Positions 1 through 8,350 of a DNA stretch of 58,052 nucleotides are shown in pieces. The DNA lies in the IMG/VR virus record IMGVR_UViG_3300036770_003243, positions 1 through 58,052 of that record; one strand, given 5' to 3'. The DNA comes from a virus. The notes below the pieces were generated by a model. The model saw only the letters and a list, made by a program, of their open reading frames with translations, made no database searches and was not told where the DNA came from. Position 1 is the first letter of the stretch; the number at the start of each line of letters is the position of its first letter. A program made the translations under genes and the position numbers.

Positions 1-127
1 CTTGCGCCGATCATCGCACTGGACAAGGGCAAAGCGGCAAAGAGCCTCGAGAGCTTCCTTGCACGATTGCGAATCTGGCCGATCCTCAATCGCATCGGGT
101 TCTTGGCCCAGAACGAGCTGGATCCCC
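1..127. repeat. Direct terminal repeat, copy 1 (circular-assembly overlap)
   Basis: The first 127 bases are identical to the last 127 of the window. The large gene at 57476 stays in frame across the join. The simplest reading is a circular molecule cut at an arbitrary point; a linear genome with short terminal redundancy is the alternative. Confidence 0.95.
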
Positions 128-2409
128 AGCAGCTGGACGGCACAAGCCTCCTGCTCGTTGAAGTCGATGCTCTCGTCAAGAAGGCGAAGGCCATGCTCCC
201 GCCCGACGACGCCAAGACTGGAGACCAGTTTCAGGCTGCGCTGGACAAGCTGCCTTCCAAGGTCAAGGCCATCAAGGATGCGGAAGTCGCCCTGATGCGG
301 GCACAGCTTGGCAAGCAAGCCACATTCACGTTGGCCGAGAGCCACATCACGGGTCCGAATGCGAAGCGGATCACGTGGAAGGGTGCCGTCCCCGTGCAGA
401 ACCGCGTCGCGGTAGCGTCGCTGGACACGGGCACTGGCAAGGACACGTGGGAATATCCGATTCCCGACGTCTACCTCATGGACGGCCAGTACTTCCCGTT
501 CTCCCCTACGAGCAACTCCATCAAGAAGGTGGAGCCCTCTGACTGGCGGAACGTGACGTACGTTGCCGAGATCCCGGGGCTTGCCGACTACATCCCCCTC
601 AATTCCTACGACCAGTCTCACGGCAAGACGTCCTTCAACGGCCCCGGGCCAGATTCCAACGGCAAGACCGCAACAAAGCTCGAAGATCTGGGCAACTACA
701 CGTCCGAGAACGATAACGTGGTGTTCGAATCGGGGTCCATCTACGGATCCCCGCTTGCCCCCAAGAGGTCCAAGGTGGCCAACACGTTTCCTGCGGCGGA
801 TGGCGACTACGGCATCATCGAGCAGAACAAGGACATGGAGCCAGCGGCGCTTGAGCGCCTCAATGACCAGAGCATGCGGCTGCACGGCAAGCCCTACAAC
901 GGCATCGCCACCACGGGCGGACCAAACGGCACCCAGCGGTACACGCTGGGGTCAATGATTGCCTACGGACTGTGGCTGGATCCTGAGTGGGGAGGTGGAA
1001 ACCCATTTGATACCAAGTGGGCTTCCGTCGTGGCCGCATCCGTCGCACCGTCCTTGCGCAAGGCGCAGTCGACCTACCGCAAGGCGATCCAAGGCCCTGA
1101 CGGGGAGTGGACCAAGGCCAAGGATGCCAAAGCCCTCGTCATGGGGCTGCTCGACAACATCGCCCCCGTCCCCGTAGTCCCCGTCAAGTGGCAGGCTCTC
1201 GGGATCAAGGCCAAGGTGCTCCAGCCATCCTACGACTGGCAGGGCTGGACGAGCGTGATGATGGGCGATAGCCCTTGGCGCAAGAATCTCCTCGCCCTCC
1301 TCACGCAGCAGAACATGCAAGCGTGGAACCGCAAGTACAACGACCAGCAGCTGCTTGACCTCTACAAGGAGATCATCGACGCCCTCAAGGAGGCTTCGGA
1401 GGCCATGGACTCCAAGAAGTCGACCTACAGCAAGCTGTTCGCATGGACTCCGGGCAAGGGTGCGCCGCTGCCGTACCCGCTGGTCTACCCGATGGCCGAT
1501 GCGCTCGCTTCGGTTGCCAAGGTGGTGGCCGCAGACGCCACCTCCTCCGTGTCGGGGTTGAGCCCGCAGCAGATCACGCTTGTCGAGCTGCGGGCAAGGG
1601 CCAAGGCATCGACGCTGATCGCCATGAAGACGTCGGACATCGCAGCGTCGAGCCAGAGCACGACCGACGACATGATCAAGACGCTCAAGGAACTGGGGAA
1701 CACGCTGTACGGGTGCATGATCGGCCCAGCGCCTGAGGGTACCCCAGACCTCCTTGCCTACTACAAGGACGCCGTGCTGGCGTGCGCAAACAACCCCGCG
1801 CCTGACTCCATGGCGGGCCAGCTGGCGGCGCTTGTCGCGCAGTACGCTGAACTCAAGGCCAAGGCAGATGCGGGGGACGTCGAGGCGCAAGAGAAGCTGG
1901 CGCTACTTGCCGAGAAGATCAACTCCCGCAAGGAGGCGATGGGCGTGATGGTCGCCACCCGCGTATCCCGCCGCAAGCGGGCCACCGACAACACGACGGG
2001 CAAGGGTGGGACGAACGACATGCTCATCCGCAGCGAGAAGGCGATCAACGACTCCCGCCTCGATTCGATCCTCACCGTCACCGTCACTGGCAAGGACGGC
2101 AAGGGCGAGAGCATCGAGATTGTCATCCCCCCGACAAGCGAGGAGAAGGCTGCATCGGATGGTGCAAGCAGCGCCAACGATGCGACCGACGCCAGCATGC
2201 AGAACGGGGCAGCGTACGTCTACGGGGCTGGCGAGGGCCTCAAGATCCTGACGGAGAACTGGAAACTGCCGGTCGACCCGTTGATCTTGGATGACATCAA
2301 CAGCAACGCCAACGAGTCCAAGAAGGTGGTCACTCCAACCGAGAAGAAGGGTGGCGGCCTGCTGCTGCTCCTCTTGCTTGGGGCAGCCGCAGCTGCATCG
2401 CGAAAGTGA
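1..2409 (+). CDS. Large tail-anchored virion protein, C-terminal part (continued from 57476)
   Basis: This is the remaining 802 residues of the gene that starts at 57476; the reading frame is open from base 1. The middle is a mixed Tyr/Trp/Gly-rich region, followed by a helical segment around residues 350-650 of this part. The end is a Gly-rich hinge, a run of seven leucines and alanines forming one membrane helix, and the tail SRK. The bulk should face one side of a membrane with three residues on the other. It is the largest protein of the window and heads the run of tail-anchored proteins, so a vertex, spike or membrane-complex role in a virion is plausible. No known domain recognised. Confidence 0.8.
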   Translation, partial: LAPIIALDKGKAAKSLESFLARLRIWPILNRIGFLAQNELDPQQLDGTSLLLVEVDALVKKAKAMLPPDDAKTGDQFQAALDKLPSKVKAIKDAEVALMRAQLGKQATFTLAESHITGPNAKRITWKGAVPVQNRVAVASLDTGTGKDTWEYPIPDVYLMDGQYFPFSPTSNSIKKVEPSDWRNVTYVAEIPGLADYIPLNSYDQSHGKTSFNGPGPDSNGKTATKLEDLGNYTSENDNVVFESGSIYGSPLAPKRSKVANTFPAADGDYGIIEQNKDMEPAALERLNDQSMRLHGKPYNGIATTGGPNGTQRYTLGSMIAYGLWLDPEWGGGNPFDTKWASVVAASVAPSLRKAQSTYRKAIQGPDGEWTKAKDAKALVMGLLDNIAPVPVVPVKWQALGIKAKVLQPSYDWQGWTSVMMGDSPWRKNLLALLTQQNMQAWNRKYNDQQLLDLYKEIIDALKEASEAMDSKKSTYSKLFAWTPGKGAPLPYPLVYPMADALASVAKVVAADATSSVSGLSPQQITLVELRARAKASTLIAMKTSDIAASSQSTTDDMIKTLKELGNTLYGCMIGPAPEGTPDLLAYYKDAVLACANNPAPDSMAGQLAALVAQYAELKAKADAGDVEAQEKLALLAEKINSRKEAMGVMVATRVSRRKRATDNTTGKGGTNDMLIRSEKAINDSRLDSILTVTVTGKDGKGESIEIVIPPTSEEKAASDGASSANDATDASMQNGAAYVYGAGEGLKILTENWKLPVDPLILDDINSNANESKKVVTPTEKKGGGLLLLLLLGAAAAASRK

Positions 2410-2413
2410 CGGA

Positions 2414-2442
2414 TTGATCAGGGGAGCCAGATAGGCAATAAT
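2414..2442 (+). promoter_or_regulatory. Candidate sigma70-type promoter
   Basis: TTGATC (2414-2419), 17-base spacer, AATAAT (2437-2442). It lies in the gap after the giant membrane protein and just before the stem-loop and leader of the gene at 2513, so it could refresh transcription of the tail-anchored block. Confidence 0.4.
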
Positions 2443-2444
2443 CC

Positions 2445-2512
2445 GAGCAGGATGGCGGGCACATTGCCCACGCCTGCTCCTGTTGAGGCGGCAAGCCCGC
2501 AAAGAGGACGAC
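2445..2512 (+). promoter_or_regulatory. Stem-loop plus conserved leader before gene at 2513
   Basis: GAGCAGG (2445-2451) pairs with CCTGCTC (2473-2479), with an inner GGGC/GCCC. It is followed at 2488-2512 by the leader GCGGCAAGCCCGCAAA plus an AGAGGA ribosome site. Nearly the same leader precedes the capsid-like gene at 47765 (47739-47764) and a looser copy precedes 48486. Shared leaders suggest a common mRNA-stability or translation element. Confidence 0.55.
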
Positions 2513-2914
2513 ATGATGCACCATCGGTACCGGTACATGGCAGGCGTTGACGACTACGACTGGAGCAAGTGGCCTTCGGGGTCATTCCCGTTGACTGAGG
2601 ATCTCAAGGTCAAGGCTGCGGCGATTGCCGACAAGTTCACCAGCGCGGCGGATGCGGACAAGTACATGGCCGAATCCTCCGATCCACTCGCCCTCAAGGT
2701 GGCGGTCCAATACGCGGCCACGGCCAAGAAGGCACCCACCTTCAAGCCGACGTTCACGTCTTCGGCCAGCCAGAGCGCGGCTGTGACGACCATGTACGAC
2801 GTCCCTGCGTCCACGACCCCGCCCCCTCCTCCTGCTGAGAAGGAGAAGAGCGAGACCCCGTGGCTGCTCATCGCTGGTGGCGCTGCCCTGCTGTTCCTGC
2901 TGATGCGCAAGTAG
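2513..2914 (+). CDS. Tail-anchored protein related to N-terminus of the giant virion protein
   Basis: 133 residues; ATG at 2513 (a second ATG follows) chosen for the AGAGGA site just upstream. Residues about 10-80 match the module at the start of the protein encoded from 57476 (DYDWSKW, KAAAIADKF, ADADKYMAESSDPL). A Pro-rich stretch and a charged KEKSE linker precede one C-terminal membrane helix and the tail MRK. The strong leader shared with a capsid-like gene suggests abundant expression. Probable membrane-embedded virion protein; function unknown. Confidence 0.8.
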   Translation: MMHHRYRYMAGVDDYDWSKWPSGSFPLTEDLKVKAAAIADKFTSAADADKYMAESSDPLALKVAVQYAATAKKAPTFKPTFTSSASQSAAVTTMYDVPASTTPPPPPAEKEKSETPWLLIAGGAALLFLLMRK

Positions 2915-2922
2915 GGGGGAAC

Positions 2923-4539
2923 GTGACTCCTGCGCAGGCCGAGCGCGCATTTGCCCGCCTGAGGGCCGCTGTTGCCGCACGCTACCCTGCGGCGCAGGAT
3001 GTCACGTTGCGCCTGCACAAGCGGCACTTCCTGCGCTCTCCCAAGGCACGGGATCTGGCTTGGTACGACCCCACCGACCGCACGGTGAACTTGCTGCACT
3101 CGGCCCTGCGTGGCCCTGCGGGGCGGGTGGAGGGCCTGATCGCCCATGAGCTTGGGCATGCTGCCGATCCCGTGCCAGAGGCCAACTACGCCGAGCGCAG
3201 GGCCGATGCGATGGCCAAGAAGGCGCTGGGAGTCCCCGTCCGGTATGACAAGGACGACGTCCAGAACCTGCGGCAAGGCAGGACACCACGGCCAGCACGG
3301 CTGCCTGAGAACCGCCCAAGAGGAGCTGCCATGAAGCGCAACCCGACCTCCCCCAAGACCGCCCGCAAGCCTGACCCGTGGCTGGTGCGAATCGCAACGG
3401 AAGTGCTCCAATTCCCAACGCTTGAGACTCGCGGGCGGGACTCCCTCGACTTCAAAGAAGTCGCCGTCTGGAATGTAAAACAGGCGCTCGACGGTGCCTA
3501 CCGTCGCGGGTTTGTCAAAGGTGGGGGGATGCTCTCAGGCCCATCTATCCACACCTTCACCGACCCCGTCGCCGTTGCCGCGATTGCGAAGAAGTTCTTC
3601 AACTTCCCCACGCTTGAGACTCACCGAGTGGGAGACCTCGACTTCAAAGAGGTTGCCGTGTGGAACGTCATGCCTGCGCTGGAGGATGCGCATCGTGCGG
3701 GATTCGCAGCCGCCAGAGGCAAGAAGCGCAACCCCACTGCTGCGTACCACCGCACACGCGGGGACGCCAAGCTGGTTCTGGCCGAAGACTCCCTGCGTAC
3801 GGCGAAGGTGCTGCGGCGCAAGGGGGACGCCAGTGGGAGCCACGATGCACTGATACATGCCCACCGCATGGCGGCGCTTGCCGAGTCCGACTTGCTGGAC
3901 GGATCAAGCCCGAAGGCTGCAAAAGCCAAGCAGCTCGCATGGTGGAAGGCATACAGCGCTCTGGCGGCGGACAAGAAGCGCAACCCCAGCAAGGCTGCCA
4001 AGCTCGCCTCGCTGGATCGGCGCATCAAGGCTGCGGAGGAGGCGGGCATCCCCCCGCACTACCTGATGGAGCAGCGCGACCTGCTGGCCAAGAAGGCCAA
4101 GCGAAACCCCGCAGGCAAGGCAAGCCCGCTCAAGGGCACCCGGCTTCCAGAGGCCCATGCGCGGCACGTTGCCGAGGGGCTGCTGGGGCGCATGCACGCA
4201 GACGGGGCCGACACCTTCGCCAAGAAGGTCAAGTGGGTCAAGAAGCACATGCCGCAGATCGATCGCCCCCGCACCTTTGTCGGCTGGGTGACCAAGGGCG
4301 AGCGTGGGCGCGTGGTGCGCAACCCCACCTCTGGCTACGAGGCCAAGCTCAAGGAGGCTGGCGACAACCGCGCCAAGCTGTACCGCTCGCTGGCTGGCAA
4401 GACCAAGGAGCAGCTACTGGCCATGCTGGGCACCTACTATCGATTGCACTCAATGTCGACCAAGAGCAGCAAGACGGATCTCAAGTACGCCATCACCAGC
4501 GCGGCCTACCCCGACCCGCGCCCACCCCGTTCTCGCTAG
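2923..4539 (+). CDS. Modular metallopeptidase-like protein with five RNP motifs
   Basis: 538 residues. GTG at 2923 is preferred because AGGGGGGA lies 3-10 bases upstream, directly after the previous stop. The N-terminal ~110 residues hold a zinc-peptidase HELGH motif, with NYAERRADAMA downstream that could supply the third ligand. The rest is a string of small domains separated by KRNPT, KKRNPT, KKRNPS, AKRNPA and VRNPT. The first modules are two ~48-residue repeats (FPTLETR, LDFKEVAVWNV, ALDGAYRRGF and the second copy FPTLETH) that resemble DUF6900 as I recall it. The next module resembles one in the gene at 52695. Likely virion or assembly protein; whether the peptidase acts on itself or on murein is unknown. 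Confidence 0.75.
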   Translation: MTPAQAERAFARLRAAVAARYPAAQDVTLRLHKRHFLRSPKARDLAWYDPTDRTVNLLHSALRGPAGRVEGLIAHELGHAADPVPEANYAERRADAMAKKALGVPVRYDKDDVQNLRQGRTPRPARLPENRPRGAAMKRNPTSPKTARKPDPWLVRIATEVLQFPTLETRGRDSLDFKEVAVWNVKQALDGAYRRGFVKGGGMLSGPSIHTFTDPVAVAAIAKKFFNFPTLETHRVGDLDFKEVAVWNVMPALEDAHRAGFAAARGKKRNPTAAYHRTRGDAKLVLAEDSLRTAKVLRRKGDASGSHDALIHAHRMAALAESDLLDGSSPKAAKAKQLAWWKAYSALAADKKRNPSKAAKLASLDRRIKAAEEAGIPPHYLMEQRDLLAKKAKRNPAGKASPLKGTRLPEAHARHVAEGLLGRMHADGADTFAKKVKWVKKHMPQIDRPRTFVGWVTKGERGRVVRNPTSGYEAKLKEAGDNRAKLYRSLAGKTKEQLLAMLGTYYRLHSMSTKSSKTDLKYAITSAAYPDPRPPRSR

Positions 4540-4595
4540 ACGACAATCAGCATTTGCAATAAATTTAGGGAGGGGCGATCCCCTTGGAGATAACC

Positions 4596-5366
4596 ATGCA
4601 CCTGACTGAGCAAGACAAGAAGGCGGCCAAGGATGGCTTCAAGTACGTGGTCGTCCGTGGCGGCAAGCGCGTCGCCTACACCACCACCGTGGCCGAGGGC
4701 AAGCGTGAGTGCGGCAAGACCGGTCGGGTCGTATCGATCGCTGGCATGACCTACGCTGCGCAGAACCCCGCCGCCAAGGCCAAGCGCCGCAACCCAGCGA
4801 CCTTCGGTGACCTGTCGATCGGTCAGGAGTTCGACTTTGTGTCGGGCACTTCCTATGACTCGTTCTACGATCGCTGCGTCAAGACTGGTGCGCGAACCTA
4901 CAAGCCAATCGAGGGGAAGCTGAAGGGCCATTCTCTGAAGGTCGGCAGCATCAAGGCTAAAGTCTATCATGTCGGCGGCGTGCGCAACCCCACATCGCGG
5001 ACGGAGGTACTGGCCAAGCAGTGGTACTACCTGACGGACGGCAATGCGCTCGTCCCTGTGGCACGCACCACCCACTTGCAGGCACTCAAGAAGGCCAGAG
5101 ACCTCGTCGAGAAGGACGTTGAGCTTCGGGGGATGCGCCTTGTGTCCGCGACGCAAGTCGCCAAGGACAAGACCCGCAACCCCAGCAGAGGTGCTGCCGA
5201 GGGTTCGGTAGAGAAGTTCATCAACGCCTCTGGCCAGACTGGCTGGCTGGTCTACGACCGCCACGGTCGCCGCGTTGGCTTCTATGCGAACAAGGCGCTC
5301 GCGCTTGAGGTGCTTGCCTCTGCCAACAGCAAGCGCCGCAACCCCGCCAAGCGGAGGCGTGCATGA
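4596..5366 (+). CDS. Basic modular protein with four RNP motifs
   Basis: 256 residues; ATG at 4596 follows GGAGA with a 5-base gap, so the in-frame TTG at 4584 is not needed. Three small domains of roughly 60-70 residues are separated by KRRNPA, VRNPT and TRNPS, and the protein ends KRRNPAKRRRA. The last domain (SVEKFINASGQTGWLVYDR) looks like a short beta-rich module. Overlaps the next gene by ATGA. Strongly basic ends suggest contact with DNA or a lipid surface. No enzyme motif seen. Confidence 0.7.
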   Translation: MHLTEQDKKAAKDGFKYVVVRGGKRVAYTTTVAEGKRECGKTGRVVSIAGMTYAAQNPAAKAKRRNPATFGDLSIGQEFDFVSGTSYDSFYDRCVKTGARTYKPIEGKLKGHSLKVGSIKAKVYHVGGVRNPTSRTEVLAKQWYYLTDGNALVPVARTTHLQALKKARDLVEKDVELRGMRLVSATQVAKDKTRNPSRGAAEGSVEKFINASGQTGWLVYDRHGRRVGFYANKALALEVLASANSKRRNPAKRRRA

Positions 5367-5692
5367 TGACGCAGTACCCGTACGGAATCGGAGGACGCCA
5401 CTTCGCGGGGCCAGAAGGCCCGCCTGCGGCGTTGACCGACCCGCTGGCCCAGATGATCTCGGACAAGATCAACAATGCCCTGCAAGGTGGCCCCAAGGGC
5501 TCGGAGCAGAACAAGGCGCAGGTCGAGTTCTTCAGCGACGTCTTGAGCTTGACGGGCCAGAAGTTTGTCGCCAGCGACAAGGGCAAGAAGGCAATCGATG
5601 ATGCCACGACAAAGGCCGTCTATGGCATCCTCGTCCCCTTGTCGTTGGCTGCCTTTGTGGCAGGATACCTGCTGGGCAGCCGCAAGGGGTGA
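5363..5692 (+). CDS. Small tail-anchored protein
   Basis: 109 residues, two adjacent ATGs (5363, 5366), translationally coupled to the upstream gene by a 4-base overlap. A Gly/Pro-rich N-terminus and a helical middle lead to one membrane helix (GILVPLSLAAFVAGYLLG) and the basic tail SRKG. Member of the tail-anchored set of the structural block; specific role unknown. Confidence 0.75.
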   Translation: MMTQYPYGIGGRHFAGPEGPPAALTDPLAQMISDKINNALQGGPKGSEQNKAQVEFFSDVLSLTGQKFVASDKGKKAIDDATTKAVYGILVPLSLAAFVAGYLLGSRKG

Positions 5693-5695
5693 TCC

Positions 5696-6265
5696 ATGAT
5701 GGTCGGGCACGGCACAATCAGCGCAAAGGCCCACGGCAGGGCCATGGGAGGCCCCAGCCTCGCGGGCGCTGACTTGGCCACGCTCCAGACCTTGCGCCAG
5801 AAGTACGGCGACGGGCCGCACAGCGGCATCAACGAGATCTCGGACATCATGTCCACGCTGGTCTACCCGCTGTTCACCGACAAGGACTGGCAGTACTGCA
5901 CGATCAACATGTGGCTCAACGGCGTCCCCAGCGAGGACGACCTGTCGTGGAAGGCCAAGTTCGGCTCCGAGATGCTCACGCTTGAGGAGCAATGTGGCGA
6001 CCACTCGTTCCTCAACCAGTACGATGCCGCCTTCGATGACTTCGCCGACAAGGGCGCGCCCAAGGAAGTCATCGATTGGCTGCGCCAGAAGGGCAAGACT
6101 ACCTACGAGAAGAAGATCAAGCTGACCGAGAAGGAAGGCGCAGAGGCCGTCAAGAAGGGCGTCGAGGCCGCAAAGAAGTCGGTCAACCCGTTCGAGAACC
6201 CGTGGGTGGTCGGCGGCATCGCCGCTGCCGTCGTCCTGCTGTTGCTGATCAAAACCAAGAAGTGA
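5696..6265 (+). CDS. Tail-anchored protein, unknown function
   Basis: 189 residues, ATG ATG start after AAGGGGTG. The soluble part is mixed alpha/beta-like and contains Cys and Trp residues. A Lys-rich amphipathic stretch (KKGVEAAKKSVNPFENP) leads into one membrane helix and the tail KTKK. The NP-containing linker just before the helix recalls the RNP motifs of neighbours. Probable virion membrane protein. Confidence 0.75.
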   Translation: MMVGHGTISAKAHGRAMGGPSLAGADLATLQTLRQKYGDGPHSGINEISDIMSTLVYPLFTDKDWQYCTINMWLNGVPSEDDLSWKAKFGSEMLTLEEQCGDHSFLNQYDAAFDDFADKGAPKEVIDWLRQKGKTTYEKKIKLTEKEGAEAVKKGVEAAKKSVNPFENPWVVGGIAAAVVLLLLIKTKK

Positions 6266-6272
6266 GGCTCCC

Positions 6273-6998
6273 ATGATGACTTGCGAGACGTGCAGCGGAT
6301 CGATCCCCGCCTACAAGACCTACACCCAGAAGGGCTACTACGATCCGCCGTTCCGCATCTCGGGGATGAGCGGCGCGATCGAGCAGACGGGCAAGTACAT
6401 GTGGCCCATTGAGGATCTGGACTCCTTCCCGTACGTGCAGTGGGTCGGCCCCGTCAAGATCCGCAGCAAGCCAGAACTCAAGAGCGAGCACATCATCGGC
6501 GACATCGACCAGAAGCGCGTCTACAAGGTGCTCGACTCCGCCCGCGAGAACTTCCCAGACTGGAAGTCGATGAAGGTTGGCGACTTCGAGACCTTCTACC
6601 TCCTGATCGGCGATGCCGAGACCGACGAGCAGATCGGCTGGGCCATCCCGCAAGAGTCCTACAAGTACGCTGACGACGGCTTTGTAGCCATGCAGTTCGG
6701 CGTGCGAGTGAACGGCGTCGCAGGGCTCAGCGCCGATAATCGCAAGAAGTATGAGAAGCTGCTTGCCGATGCCAAAGCGGCCTACGAGAAGCTCAAGGCT
6801 TCTGGCGGCGGTGGAGGCGGCGGTAAAGGCGGTGGTGGCGGTGGAGGCGGCAGTGGCGGCGGTGGGGGGGACAAGCCCCCGACCACGGTCAGCGACACCA
6901 AGAAGGAAGCCGACAAGAAGACCAGCAAGGGTGCCGGGTCCGGCGTCCTGCTTGCCTTGGCGCTTGGCGTCGGCGCTTACTTCATGAGCAAGAACTGA
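6273..6998 (+). CDS. Tail-anchored SH3-like protein, paralogue 1
   Basis: 241 residues, ATG after GTGAGG. Begins MMTCETCSGSIPAYKTYT and shares most of its first 170 residues with the next gene, so the two arose by tandem duplication. The middle (VKIRSKPELKS, then RVYKVLD) resembles bacterial SH3-type repeats, which often bind murein; this is a pattern judgement. A linker almost entirely of glycine (about residues 177-200) precedes a charged stretch, one membrane helix and the tail SKN. Likely displayed from the virion membrane. Confidence 0.75.
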   Translation: MMTCETCSGSIPAYKTYTQKGYYDPPFRISGMSGAIEQTGKYMWPIEDLDSFPYVQWVGPVKIRSKPELKSEHIIGDIDQKRVYKVLDSARENFPDWKSMKVGDFETFYLLIGDAETDEQIGWAIPQESYKYADDGFVAMQFGVRVNGVAGLSADNRKKYEKLLADAKAAYEKLKASGGGGGGGKGGGGGGGGSGGGGGDKPPTTVSDTKKEADKKTSKGAGSGVLLALALGVGAYFMSKN

Positions 6999-7023
6999 TG
7001 TAGCGGACCAAGCGAGGTGGATC

Positions 7024-7698
7024 ATGATGACAAGCGAGACGTGCAGCGGTTCAATCCCTGCCTACAAGACCTACACCCAGAAGGGCTACTACGATCCGCC
7101 GTTCCGCATCTCGGGGCTGAGCGGCGCTATTGAGCAGACGGGCAAGTACCCGTGGGCCATTCCCGCCGACTACCCGTACGCGCAGTGGGTCGCCCCCGTC
7201 AAGATCCGCAGCAAGCCAGAGCTCAAGAGCGACCTCGTCATCGGCGACATCGACAAGAAGCGCGTCTACAAGATCCTCGCCACGGCCCGTGAGCACTTCC
7301 CAGACTGGAAGTCGATGAAAGGCGGCGACTTCGAGAGCTACTACGCCCTGATCGGCGATGCAGTGACTGGGGAGCAGGTCGGCTGGGCTATCTTGATGGA
7401 GGGCTACAAGACCTCCAGCACGGACGAGACAGGCGTCATCATGAATTTCGGAATCCGCCTCGCTTCCGATGTCCCCCTCAATGATGAGCAGTTCAAGACC
7501 TACGGAACCCAGCTCCTCGAGGCCAAGGGGGTCTACGACAAGCTCAAGGCCAAGCCTGCATCTAGCGACCAGAGCGCCACCAAGATCCCTGAGCCCCCGC
7601 CCGTCGCCAAGAAGAGCAGTGGGGGCATGGGAGTCGCACTGCTTGTCGCATTGGCAGCTGGCGTCGGAACCTATTTCTTGGCCAAGAAGGGAGCCTGA
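7024..7698 (+). CDS. Tail-anchored SH3-like protein, paralogue 2
   Basis: 224 residues, ATG ATG start after GGTGGATC. Same N-terminus (MMTSETCSGSIPAYKTYT) and same SH3-like core as the gene before it. The Gly-rich linker is replaced by KPASSDQSATKIPEPPP, followed by one membrane helix and the tail KKGA. Retention of fold and anchor with an exchanged linker suggests the head domain is held at a defined distance from the membrane. Confidence 0.75.
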   Translation: MMTSETCSGSIPAYKTYTQKGYYDPPFRISGLSGAIEQTGKYPWAIPADYPYAQWVAPVKIRSKPELKSDLVIGDIDKKRVYKILATAREHFPDWKSMKGGDFESYYALIGDAVTGEQVGWAILMEGYKTSSTDETGVIMNFGIRLASDVPLNDEQFKTYGTQLLEAKGVYDKLKAKPASSDQSATKIPEPPPVAKKSSGGMGVALLVALAAGVGTYFLAKKGA

Positions 7699-7699
7699 T

Positions 7700-7894
7700 A
7701 TGATGACCAACGAGACCTGCGGGGGATCCGTATCCCCCGTTCCGAACTACAACGGCTACATCACGCCAGTCCACTCGACCGCAGGCATTGTGGGCGGCAA
7801 GCCAGAGAGCGACGGCGCAATGGCAAAGCTGCTGCTGCTGGGCGTCGGCGTGCTGGCCCTGTACTATCTGTTCCACAAGCGCAAGCGCGCCTAG
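7700..7894 (+). CDS. Very small tail-anchored protein sharing the TCxGS start
   Basis: 64 residues; ATG at 7700 or 7703. Begins MMTNETCGGSVSPVPNYNGY, matching only the first dozen residues of the two preceding paralogues, then goes almost directly to a Leu-rich membrane helix and the tail HKRKRA. It looks like a minimal member of the same family, perhaps derived by deletion of the SH3-like core. Confidence 0.65.
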   Translation: MMTNETCGGSVSPVPNYNGYITPVHSTAGIVGGKPESDGAMAKLLLLGVGVLALYYLFHKRKRA

Positions 7895-7907
7895 TCAGGA
7901 GGAAGCC

Positions 7908-8027
7908 ATGGAAGGCCAGTTCAACGGGTACGTCCCAGCCAAGTACAAGGTGCCGCTCACCATCGGCGGCATCGTGATCTTGGGCGCGCTGGGCTACCTC
8001 GCCTACAAGTACATCAAGGTCAAATGA
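7908..8027 (+). CDS. 39-residue single-helix membrane protein
   Basis: ATG at 7908 after a near-perfect AGGAGG site. One central helix (LTIGGIVILGALGYLAYKYI) and the tail KVK make up most of the protein. Its stop overlaps the next start (ATGA). Tiny one-helix proteins are typical minor components of phage internal membranes; a holin-like role is also possible. Confidence 0.65.
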   Translation: MEGQFNGYVPAKYKVPLTIGGIVILGALGYLAYKYIKVK

Positions 8028-8350
8028 CCCCCGTGGACAAGTCCCAGCAGGAGCGATTCCTGCGGGAGATTGTCCCCGCAGCGGCCTCCATTTGCCCTGA
8101 ATATGGGCTGGACCCCAAGCGGTGCATCATGGAGGGCGCGATGGCGTCTTCCTGCGGGCGATTCACCATAGGGTGGAACTGGTGGAACCTGCAAGGAGCG
8201 GGTGACGCTGGCTTCTACACGCTGGTCGTACCCGTCCGCAACGGCAACAGCAAGACGGGTGGGTGGGGCAGCATTGAGCAGAAAGTAGCCAAGTTCAGCA
8301 CTCCCTACGCGGCGGTCAAGGCTTGGTGCATGGCGCAGGGAGGACGGTGA
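8024..8350 (+). CDS. Degenerate glucosaminidase-like (GH73-like) protein
   Basis: 108 residues, coupled to both neighbours. The run FLREIVPAAASICPEYGLDP, then IMEGAMASSCGRF, then NWWNLQG follows the layout of FlgJ/GH73 domains, whose core reads roughly QAALESGWG with a catalytic Glu. Here the aligned Glu position is Ala and the domain is short. It may bind murein rather than cut it. The family call rests on this pattern alone. Confidence 0.5.
   Translation: MTPVDKSQQERFLREIVPAAASICPEYGLDPKRCIMEGAMASSCGRFTIGWNWWNLQGAGDAGFYTLVVPVRNGNSKTGGWGSIEQKVAKFSTPYAAVKAWCMAQGGR

Noticed and set aside
952-1890. 312-codon open frame on the - strand inside the giant membrane protein gene
   Set aside because: High-GC shadow: composition is Arg/His/Leu/Gly-rich with no motif, no ribosome site context, and the + frame has coherent protein features through the same region.
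6805-6870. GGC/GGT tract as a regulatory repeat
   Set aside because: It is in frame and encodes a glycine linker of a membrane-anchored protein, which explains it sufficiently.
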